DNA of 64,000 nucleotides, taken from positions 88,158,162 through 88,222,161 of the forward strand of contig JAAALK010000079.1 in assembly GCA_019279435.1 (NCBI GenBank), in the 5' to 3' direction. This document shows, one piece after another, positions 36,020 to 46,050 of this stretch (the stretch's first letter is position 1; every line of letters starts with the position of its first letter). The translations under genes were made by a program, and so were the position numbers. Source of the stretch: Zizania palustris (Eukaryota > Streptophyta > Magnoliopsida > Poales > Poaceae). The notes beneath the pieces were generated by a model, which saw only the letters and a program-made list of their open reading frames with translations, was not told the origin of the DNA and ran no database searches.

Positions 36020-39000
36020 CTACTCAGTGAGCACTTCCTTGTAGACGATATTCTTCGTTAGCGTGCTTGTTGAATTGATGCCCCTATTTGTTTCCGAAGC
36101 GGCGAGTATTTTGATATTGCTACGAGAAGTTGCTCGTGACAGAGCTACATATAATTGTTCATGAGAGAACACCGGGTTCGGAAGGTATATTCCAACATGC
36201 GGTATTGTTTGACCCTGTGCTTTATTAATTGTCATTGCAAAACTCACCCTAACAGGAAATTGACTCCTCTTAAACTTGAAGGGGAACATCTCATCATCGG
36301 AGGGGCACAAGGGTATGCGTGGAAGGAAGACTCTCTCACCAGCATGTTGTCCCAATACAATTTCAGCATCAATAGTATTTCTTTGAAATGCTCGGACTAT
36401 CAACCTAGTCCCATTACACAGACCATTGGCCGGGTCAAGATTTCTGAGCAAAATCACAGGACAATTAACCTTGAGTTTTAATATATGTGGAGGTAACCCA
36501 TTTGGCGTTAATGAATTCAAGAACTCAGACGGATAATGGTTGCATGGATCATCGACTGCTCGATCATGACTGTGATAAATCATCTCGTCACCAGGAAAAC
36601 GTTCGATAAGCTTCATGTTTATTGCATCAACGTTCTCATTCCTCGTTGACAAAATAGCTCGAGATGTGATGTAGTCTGCATCAGTCATGTTTGCACCTAA
36701 CATTGGAAATACCATGTCAATAAGACTATCAATGTCTGATTCTGCACCAGTGTAGGGTACACATATTTCGTCAGGTAAATTTACATAGTCATCATCGATG
36801 GTCTCTTCAATGCCATTGCCAATCCGTAGCAGGTAGTCTGAAAACCATATATCTGATCGAGCTCTCATGTTATGGACAAGTCTCAATTGATGCATGTTAT
36901 CCCATAGGTAAGATCTACGCAATGTTGCATTTACAATTTGAGCCCTATTCCCCTTTCGTATAACTAGAAGAACTTGTCTAAAGTCACCTCCAAAAACCAT
37001 TGTTTTGCCTCCAAATGGTAGATTGGGCTTTTCCATTATGTCCCTCATGCTCTTGTCCAATGCCTCAATTGCCTGTCTTTTTGTCATGGAGACTTCATCC
37101 CATAATATAAGCGAAGCTTTTTGAAGAAGCTTCGCAGTACCACTTTGTTTGGTGAAGTTACACACCGCATTATCTTGTATGCTTAGTGGTATCTTGAACC
37201 TTGAATGAGCCGTCCTACCTCCAGGCATGATGGAAGCAGCAACACCAGATGTTGCAGTAGCAATAGCTATCTTCCCCTCGCTACGGACTTTTGCTAATAA
37301 AGCTTTGTACAGAAAGGTTTTTCCTGTTCCTCCTGGACCATCAACAAAAAACACACCTCCACTATTGTTGTCAACGGATGATAGTATGACATCATAAGCA
37401 TATCTCTGTTCTGCATTAAGAGAGGATGTGCTCGCTAATAGCTCATTATCCACATGTATAGAGGACTCTTCACAAATCTCCCTCACCTCACCTACCATGG
37501 CGTCATATGATTCATCAATTTCTGGAAGAGGAAATGATGTTATCTCCTTACCCATTGACTGAAACAATTTTCTTATATCCAATAACACCATTTGTTCAAC
37601 TGCATATGCATTCATATGGGATCGTCGGATGTCATCAGACATTGCTTCGAAGTGTGTGTTCCAGAGTCGACGCACATCTCTAGGTTCACAATAAACCAAT
37701 ATTGTAGCAAACAACCTTCGGAGGGACGAAGGCATATGAAAAACTTCAGCTTCAGAGAGGCACTCATCAATGCTATTATCTGACTCAATAATACCTCTTT
37801 TCTCAGCGCTTTCTCGAAATGTAGGGTATACAATACCATCATATGTCCTCAAATCCTCAAATGAAGTAGCACCAACCACATGGTTTAATAGCACCCTCAA
37901 GTAGTATCTCTCTCCCTCTGCTGGATGTGCTGAGATGATCCTCCCAATCTGCGTGCTTCGTTCTCTTATTTTCCAAAGCTTACGTCCAGGCAACCACACT
38001 GCATTTTGTGGGAAATCCCTATAAAGTAACGTGCGTGCCCACATAAATTGCTGATTTGCCTTGAAATACTCAGTCAACATGGTTCTTGAGGCACCGTGTT
38101 GGTCGAGAACTTCACGTACATCAGCATTCTCTCTATAAGACACAAGATGCATTCCTGGGAGGTGGAGCTGTAACTGTAGCACTGGTGGCGAAATCCCGCT
38201 AAGATCAACTCCAAATATTCTCCACAATGCCTCCTGTGGTGTTACCCACCTAGCATCCCTATATTCATTTATCTCATTAATCTCGTGGTTTTCATCAGCT
38301 TCATTCACGGACACAGAAGCCCTATCATGCCCCTTATAAATATACTTGTAGAGGTACTTCACAGCCTTAATGCTCGAAAAAACCTCTGCATTGATGTGGC
38401 AGTCATACATTCTTAGAAGCATAGGATTATATGGAACAACCCATCTATTGTCTAATTCATGACCTCTCACTCTTACCCTCTGATTGTCATCCCTTCTCCT
38501 GTAAATAGGGTAAGAATCTTGACCTTGGATAGTTGTGTCACTAAATTGGCGTGGATAATAGCACTTGCAACTACCATTTTTCATGCATGGATTCTTCCTA
38601 TTTAGTGGGCCACATGGGCCATGCATCATATGTTTCACTACCATTTCATGTAGCTCCGGGTATATGTCCTTATCTGGAAGTTCTGCTGAGATAACATTAT
38701 CATACTCATCGGGACAACTCAATTTGTATGTTGACTCCATGATAAGGAGGAAATGTGCATGCGGTAGACCCCTATTTTGGAACTCGATTACATGGACTTG
38801 TGCTGCAATGATTCCTAGGATATGTTTACGAAATAGCTGGAACTTGAGATCCTCTAGCTTGGCTTTAAATACACGCACAACAAGATCAGGACGATCTTGT
38901 GGTGTTTGGCCAGGTCCAAGCTCCCTACTTATCTCTTCCCAATTAGGATTACAAGTCATTGTGATAAATATGTCGGGTTTTCCATACTTCTGCACTAAGG

Positions 39001-41086
39001 CCATAGCATCCATATATCTTCGTCTCATATCCCTCCCGCCACCGATAAACGATGCAGGTAGGACCCATCTTTTTCCCAATCTACTGGCTCTATGTTCTCC
39101 AACAGATACACTATCCATCAAGCCCTGGTAAAGATCTGCACGAATCTTCTTCTGATTGTATAAGAAATAATTCAGGCGAGACGTTTCAATTTTTATGTAG
39201 GTATCAACTACAAACTGTTGGAATAGACGTCTCCCATACAAGACCGTGTTGAAGATTCCACTACGCATCTGGAATTTATAGCAATAATATTCACGCATCG
39301 AAACAAAAAACTTGCTGGTAGTATCTACAAAGAAAAGAGAAATTAGTTAGATGATTAGCGTATGGATTAATAGTATCGTAATAAGATGAATATGAGTCAC
39401 TTAGCTAACCTGAGTTGTCAGCATTTCTTTGTCGGGTTGTACTTATTTGACTAATGTCAATACCTTCTCTTGGTATATCAGAATGCCAACCAAGCTCTGC
39501 TCTTGGAAAAAATAGGGGGTATGACAAAGGGTCGTAGCACCCATCACTCGGTCTTATTGAATAGTAGTTGTTGTTATTGCCAAACAAGGTGATGCTACGA
39601 TCAAAATGTTTATTAATATCATTCCCCTCAACCCACACAGCAGCAACCTCTGATGTTAACGGTCTGTTATAAGTTCTCTGGTCTAGCTTATAATCCATAT
39701 TTAGCACAATACGATATTCATCAACGTCTTCAACCTGTCCTAGGCTTCTGAATGTTTCAGAGTAGGGATTATCTCTCAAAATATGTACCAAACATCTAAT
39801 AATAGATATGTCCCTTTCTCTATATATCTCATCTCGAGCACGACGGAAACGATGTGATAAGCTAGGATCATCATCATAGAAGTACAACTGCAAGTGGCTT
39901 GGTTCATTGTCTCCATTCCCAAAAGAATGTATGTTATGGTACATTTGCCCATGCGCTTTAAATGTGTAAACTCCATCCCTTGCACTTGCGAGGTTCTTGT
40001 CATAATCACAGTACATTGTGGTGAAGGAAAAATGACTGTTAAAATATCTAATATTCTCTATAAAATATTGTGATTGAACGTCTTCACCTGTGTACAACCG
40101 TCGAAGCTCCTCAGGTGGCTTAGGCATTTCAAGTTTGACCTTGCCATTCATACAACAAAATCCCGGTGGCTCATATTCAAACCTCTTCGCACCACAATGA
40201 CGACAATCTGGCTGATTCTTTAAAAAGTTAGCGCTACCAGGTAGGTTCTGGTAGACAACGTTGGTTGTATCGAGGTTGTTAGAGCCAATCTCAGAGGTAT
40301 GTGGTGTATTACGAACAACACAGTTTGGACCAAGAGTTCTTCTTCTTGCTCGATATCGTTGGTTACGTTTTTCTCGCATAACCTGACTTCGCTCATCTGT
40401 CATACTTATTGAATATCGTTGGTTCTCTCGCCTCATTTGCCTCTGTTCATCCGTCATACTTGCATATCGGGCTTTATCACGTGCACGTCTGTTGTTTCGT
40501 TGCTCTGATGTCAAGCTTGCATAGCGTGCTCTTTCACGTGCACGCCTTATTTCAGCACGATCTATCGATCGGTCAAGTTGGTTTTGTTGAACAGATGGAA
40601 TTGCTTCTTGCTCTTGTGATTCGATAGTTGGAGATGTGACTATAGCAGATTTTGCACCTGCGCAAAATTTATGTATTCACATGAGACATAATTTTTGCTA
40701 TTAGTAATTGCACAACCCACATTGCAGTAGTTCATACCATTAGAGGTTTGTCCTTGAAATAATCCCGCGGATGTAAGGGTACTTTGCGTAGGAACAACAA
40801 ATGAGGTCGGTGGTCGATATGACACATTTTCACCGTCCGATGAACTTTCCGATGGAGTTTGTGATGGTTGTCGAATACAAATTCCAGAAGGGCCGTGAGG
40901 CAAATTGTTACAGCGATTTCTCTTTTGTCTATGACGACCATCGATAACTAAAAATTTAAAATGAGTACACATTTTTAGTGTAATGTTGTAGCACAAATAT
41001 CTGAATAGACAAATAAACAGGATAAATTAGGCGCATAAAATAAAATAACCTTCTTTCCCCTCTCTCCTCGCTATATTTTCTGACAT
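36020..41086 (-). CDS. Helitron Rep-helicase (RepHel), four exons, 1599 aa, intact
   Basis: Proposed exons on the minus strand: 41086-41050, 40947-40738, 40657-39410 and 39324-36020. All three introns (102, 80 and 85 bp) start GT, end AG and keep the phase; the third has a clear pyrimidine tract. The sum is 1600 codons with no internal stop. The product starts MSENIARREGKEV. Residues about 140-210 are Arg/Tyr-rich with repeats of the type DKARYASMTDEQR. The Rep HUH motif GLPHAH is near residue 687 and the tyrosine segment KYLYKYIYKG near 822. The PIF1-type helicase has Walker A GPGGTGKT near 1161, Walker B LILWDEVSM, and late motifs MTINKAQGQ and YVALSRATS. It nicks, transfers and unwinds the element's DNA in the nucleus. 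Transcript evidence is needed only for exon 1. Confidence 0.92.
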
Positions 41087-41482
41087 GGTTGATAGCTTTG
41101 TTATCGCGGCGTCGAGCGACCTGTTGATTGCATAATTGGTTAACCACCAAACAAACGATTCTTGAGTGGAAACATTAGAGATGGAACATGAATTTAATTC
41201 AAATAAGTGTTTGAGTTTTTAATTTATTTTTCTTGGTACCAAAGAGTGATTTAGAATACTTGTTTTGGATAAAAGGGTTACTTTAAGGGTTAGGATTACA
41301 AATTTGTTGTTTTAAACAGGGCATTGGATGATTATTAATCAAGATTGGATCTCGAGATTGTGTTAGAGGAAAGAAAATATTCTTCAAGGTTAGGAATGTG
41401 AGTATTACAGTGAATGATGTTTTTAGTTTGTAAATAAACGTATTTGAATTTGAGACATGTATTCCAATAGAAATATTACAAT

Positions 41483-41650
41483 GAAATAACTTCAAAGGGA
41501 ATACACAATAGGAATAGAATCAACGAATGATCACAAAACCAAATACCACATTCAAATAACTTCAAAGGGAGTACACAATAGATTCAATGAAATGAACACA
41601 AAAACCAAATATTACATTGAAAAACTTCAAAGGGAGTACACAATAGAAAT
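41483..41650. repeat. Three imperfect repeats containing AACTTCAAAGGGA
   Basis: AACTTCAAAGGGARTACACAATAG occurs in three copies about 60-80 bp apart, downstream of the RPA-like gene within the Helitron. Confidence 0.8.
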
Positions 41651-41722
41651 AAACACAAAACATCTGAATATGGGGAAGTACATAAACAACGCACATCACA
41701 ATACACACACAAGACTGTAACA

Positions 41723-43088
41723 CTATGGACAGTCAGATCCAAAAATCGTTGCAAAATATCTCCATCTAGCTTCCATGAACCTATTCACAAATCTTAGATC
41801 CATAGTTCCTGAACTCACACGTTGCCGTAAGTCTGCATTTATATTTCGAAGAAAATAATTAACAATATCTATAATATAATGTGATGTATTGACATTATAA
41901 TTATATTGTGTTTGTATTGTTGGAACTACTTACTTTGCAAAGGTAGTGTGGCTGGATGAATCGGATTAAACTTGATTGTACTGTGTTCTGAAGTCTCTAA
42001 ACATCCTATCGCCAAGTAGAACAAATATTAGTGTAATTCATCACTACATCTTTATGAATGATAAAATGGGTTAGGACTGAATTACTATGCTTCTTGTGAA
42101 GTCGAAGCATGGTTCCTAAAACAATGTGGTTGTTACGATGAGCTTCTGTCCATTCAGACATGTGATTAGTGAGGGAGTCACCCCAAATTCCAACAACCAT
42201 CATGTTCAAGCTAAAAAAGATCAAATGCTCATTAGCTTTCGATTTGCAAAAACAATGTGATTGTTTATGACGATATAAGTGGTTGTATCTAACTTATGAA
42301 TTACTTAGTGTCCATTAGTGTTATCTCCCTATATAGACCTCCAAGTCGCTCCAATTTCCCCCAATAGACAACCACTTCAGCTATGTCTGTGCAAATAATC
42401 ATATCATACTATAGTCAAGACAACTATTTTTTTTGAAACTATGCATCGCCGATTCAATTTACGTACGTACCCACAAACGTTTTATTCGGACGAATCCACG
42501 CGTCATGAAACGTCAATAGATATTTTGGATAGGGAGGGAATTAGATTGGAAGAATGTATGGCTCAACTGTTGTATTTCTTCGAAGAGAACCTTCATAGGC
42601 ATGGGCAATACTCCGATAGTACAATGCCTCTTCAAGATTAGGTTGAAAATATAGACAATGAATAGTATAACATTGTCCTTCATTTAGGAGAATGTTAAAC
42701 CTATGAACTTCCTCCCGCTCCCATGCAATGACTTCTATTTTAGCACCCTACGTTTAATATTAGGGTTTAGAATAGTTCATCTGTCATACTATGTAAAATT
42801 TAGTCCAACTTGTGTGCAACTTACAGTAATATCCATTAAAATAAATCGTTGTTTTTCTCCATATTCATCAGGGAGAAACTTAACATCTACTCTGGCGACG
42901 GCACTCCATGGATAGTTTAGGTGCTCGAACTCTATCTCGTCAAATTTCATAAACCTTAACAGAAAAATGAAATTTAGAACATCTTTCATCGTTGCAGGAA
43001 AGTTGGTTTTAGTAATATAGGCTCACCTAGGTACCACCGCATTACGAGTTGGACGGTCGGCGTAAGTTCTCTTTCGCATGCCAGCCAT
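41723..43088 (-). pseudogene. RPA70-like single-stranded-DNA-binding protein of the Helitron, seven exons, one nonsense codon
   Basis: Exons on the minus strand: 43088-43027, 42954-42825, 42747-42471, 42386-42305, 42210-42086, 42005-41934 and 41832-41723. All six introns are GT-AG and the phases agree throughout, giving 286 codons. OB-fold signatures of replication protein A appear in order: PWSAVARVDVKF with RFILMD, GAKIEVIAW with NEGQCYTIHCLYFQPN, TFVDIAEVVVYWGKL, REITLMDTNLNMMVVGIWGD, and HRCLETSEHSTIKFNP. One in-frame TAA (42541-42543) in exon 3 interrupts it; a CAA-to-TAA change would explain it. Many plant Helitrons carry RPA-like genes, thought to assist strand displacement. It lies upstream of and in the same direction as the Rep-helicase gene. 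Confidence 0.82.
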
Positions 43089-44250
43089 TTAATATATCTA
43101 AGAAATTCAACTATATTATAATGTTTTATCTAGCGGAATTATTTGACAAACCAGATATAAACACATTATTTGACAAATAGAATAGAAACACATGTAACAA
43201 GACAAGGCACTAAAAATAGGGGAAATATTTAAAGAATAAAAAGGCGGAAATATTAAAGAAATAAACAGGATAATTTATCGAAAAAATGCCAAAAATTCAA
43301 AAAAAAATACAGAAACACAATTATGAAATATATAGGAAATTATAAAAAAATCATGAAAATGCTAAAAAAAAATAAGAACAGTGGTACTGAACATGATGAA
43401 TCATATCATACAAAAGTTTCCTCACATCTAAATTTACTTTATCTTAATTTTGGGCATTTTTCTTATTTTATAGGGAATAATAAAAAAGGAAAATGCAATT
43501 ATAAAATTATAGAAATTATAAAAAAATAGCTCACACAGTAAAAATGTGAAATTATATAAATTATATTGGCTAATGTTTTATTGGCTGATATTTTTATTAA
43601 ATATATGTTTTGTGTTTCTCATGTAATAATTGGAGAATGCCATGATAATTAGGTTTGTAATGATGGTATTATTGCATGTCTTGCTCCTATCCTTGCTAAG
43701 GCAATTTTTTCAGCCCACAGTTATCTGAATAAAATATTAACTACAATGTTAGAAAGGTACAACAGTAGTATCATTAGTTGTCTTTGGATTTACAGTTAGA
43801 TGTGAATACTCTTTTAGATGAGAAATCGTCTTGAACCTGTAAGAAATAAAAATAGTTCAGTAAGAAACCAAATATAATTATTTCTAATTAAAAAGAGTCG
43901 TTGGACTAATTTAAATCAGAAAATATAACTTAAAAAGAATCTAAAATTGCTAAAAAATTCAGAACAGTCCTAATAATCATGATGAAATTACAAAATTTGT
44001 TCCATCATTAAACTTAATTTTATATAATTTTTTGGGCAATTTTATTAATTTCCAAGAATAAATAAAACATAAAAGTAATTATTTTAACAGCACAGAACAA
44101 CAAAAAAATTCTCATAAAACTCAGAATAATACTACTGAATGTGATGAAATTTACAAAATTATCCCCGCATTAAACTTAATTTTATCTGATTTTTGGGCAT
44201 TTTTTTTATTTTCCAGAGAATAATTAAAACAGAAAGTAATTTATTAATTC
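43089..44250. other. AT-rich Helitron sequence with diverged internal repeats
   Basis: Three related blocks of about 150-200 bp (near 43323-43520, 43900-44080 and 44100-44250) share TTAAACTTAATTTTAT and TTTTTGGGCATTTTT. No gene is seen. Confidence 0.6.
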
Positions 44251-45400
44251 TGGAAAATTTAAAAACGTAATTCGGCCCAAACAGTGAAGGAGCCCGGCCC
44301 ACCAGCGCGCAGGAGCCTGGCCCATCTGCGCAAAGCAGCAGGCCGAAGGCAACTTGGGCCCAGGCCAGGTTTTCGCCGCGCGCGCGCATAACCTGGGCCT
44401 GGGCCGTGAAATTGCCTCCCGCCTGGGCTCATTCGGGACCCATTCACTGCTGGCCGTCGGATCTGATCCGACGGCGGAGCGTGATTGTCGCCCGTTTAAA
44501 AAGCAAGAGCCCCCGGGTTGAAACCCTAATTTCATTTCCCCTCCCCCCTGGCCCGAGAGCGAGCGCGCGACGGCGGCCCGCGACGGCGACGGCGGAGCAC
44601 CGCCCGCCGGCTAGCTGGTCGGAGTCCACGCGCTCACCCGAGGGGAGCGGGGCTCCGTCCAGCTTACCGGCGGCGGTGAAGGCCACCCGAAGGCGAAGCG
44701 CTCGGCGGCGAGCGGTGGAGCGGTCCTGGCCACCGGTGAGCGGCGGCGCGACGACCCGAGGAGCCAAGGTGAGAACCCCCGGCCTCCCCCCTTAGAAAAA
44801 ATTAGGGTTAGGGTTTAGAAACCCTAACCCTAATTTCTGAGTCGGACATTTTTTGTTCTGTTCTTACTCGAAGGGTTCCATAGGCGGGGTTTGGGTGTTT
44901 TTTGTCTAGGGTTTCGGATGAAAGCGAAGATCAACAGGGGGTTCTTAGGGTTAGTTGAGGGTCTTACAGAGGGAAAATAGAAGGAGTGTTCTTCTCACTT
45001 ACCTCGGTGCTGTCAGGGTTGCGTTCCGAGGGTCCGAACGGTGATGGGTGCTGAGGTTGGGTGAAGGGTGATGGGTGCTGAGGTTCGGGGGTGATGGGCG
45101 ATGGGGGCTTAAGAAGGTGTTCATGGCGGACGGTTGTGCATGGTCAAACGAACGTGGGAGGCGAGCCGTGGGTTATGCTCGGTCGCCGGAGGTACCCCAC
45201 ACCCAGTCTTCATGGCGGGTGGCGCGGGAGGAGATCCGAGCGCTGGCGGGCGTGGCGGCGCTGGCCCTGCGCCCAGTCCACACGCGCGTTGTAGTGGCGG
45301 CGAGGCTAGGGGCGTGGCGGGGTGGCGGCGTCGGCGTTAGAGGTGGCTGCGGAAGGTAGGGTTACGGGAGGGCCGCGGGCGCGTAATGGGCCGAGGCGGG
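44251..45400. other. GC-rich, gene-like segment in the Helitron 5' part, origin unknown
   Basis: Composition changes sharply from AT-rich to CpG-rich. The plus strand looks like a plant 5' end: GGTTGAAACCCTAATTTC, then a GC-rich frame, then a possible donor AAGGTGAGAAC near 44768. Short GGGTGATGGGTGCTGAGG repeats lie near 45040-45085. It could be captured host DNA or the promoter region of the Helitron; I recognise no protein. Confidence 0.35.
44799..44836. repeat. Perfect palindrome of telomere-like repeats
   Basis: Two exact 18-base arms (TTAGGGTTAGGG type) face each other with a 2-base AG loop. The arms consist of telobox-like sequence (AAACCCTAA). Confidence 0.9.
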
Positions 45401-45500
45401 CAGGCCTATTGGGCCGAGGCGGGGAGGATGGCGCGCTGCGCGCGGTCGCGGGGAGGGAGGCGCGCGGTGCGCACGGGCGGACGGACGACCAGTAGTCTCT

Positions 45501-45515
45501 TTTATATAGTAGAGA
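45501..45515 (-). promoter_or_regulatory. Helitron 5' terminus
   Basis: On the minus strand it reads TCTCTACTATATAAA, the canonical start of grass Helitrons, preceded by the host A. Confidence 0.92.
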
Positions 45516-45960
45516 TTCTCCAAAACTTTTTTCTGCTTACAAAGACATTTCAAAATATAACAATAAAATCAATAATATTAGAAAACAAATGAAACATAAG
45601 ACAAGACATTTAAAAATATAACAATAAAAAACAATAATATTAGGAAACAAATGAAATATAAGACACCAGCTTTAAAGAGTCATTCTCCAAATCTTTTTTC
45701 TGCTTACAAAGACATTTCAAAATATAACAATAAAATCAATAATATTAGAAAACAAATGAAATATAAGACACCAGCTTTAAAGAGTCATTCTCCAAAACTT
45801 TTTTCTGCTTACAAAGACATTTCAAAATATAACAATGAAAACAATAATATTAGAAAACAAATGAAACATAAGACAAGACATTTAAAAATATAACAATAAT
45901 AAATAATAATATTAGAAAACAAATGAAATATAAGATAGCCAACTTTAAAGAGTCATTCTT
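45516..45960. repeat. Right part of about 106-bp minisatellite
   Basis: Repeated units with TTTAAAGAGTCATTCTCC, CTTTTTTCTGCTTACAAAG and CAATAATATTAGAAAACAAA, including shorter units of about 60 bp. It ends about 90 bp before the BTB/MATH gene start codon, so it is part of that gene's promoter region. Confidence 0.88.
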
Positions 45961-45975
45961 CAAACCTTTTTTTTT

Positions 45976-46050
45976 CTGCCATCCAAAATTCCCCATTCTC
46001 CTCCCGTCCAAAGTCCTAACCCTAGCTAGCCGATCCGACCACCACCTCCC
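45976..46050 (+). promoter_or_regulatory. Probable 5' UTR of the BTB/MATH gene
   Basis: Pyrimidine-rich leader with a telobox-like CCTAACCCTAG near 46015, directly before the start codon. No clear TATA box is visible upstream; the minisatellite and Helitron end occupy the position where it would lie. Confidence 0.5.

Larger units (their letters stand above)
35567..45515 (-). mobile_element. Complete Helitron (9,949 bp)
   Basis: On the minus strand it begins TCTCTACTATATAAAAG and ends CTCTCACTAG, with a palindromic hairpin (CCGTTGCAACGCACGGG) about 10 bases before the end. The host bases are A on the 5' side and T on the 3' side, the standard Helitron target, without target duplication. The flanks join to give the uninterrupted minisatellite unit seen at about 45670-45705 and 45780-45815, so the empty site is directly visible. 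It carries a Rep-helicase gene, an RPA-like gene and non-coding 5' sequence. Helitrons move by rolling-circle replication. Confidence 0.95.

Noticed and set aside
44406..44795. 129-codon ORF in the GC-rich Helitron segment
   Set aside because: It starts at a non-ATG codon and has an opposite-strand ORF of similar length; it may be part of a captured exon but cannot be supported as a gene.
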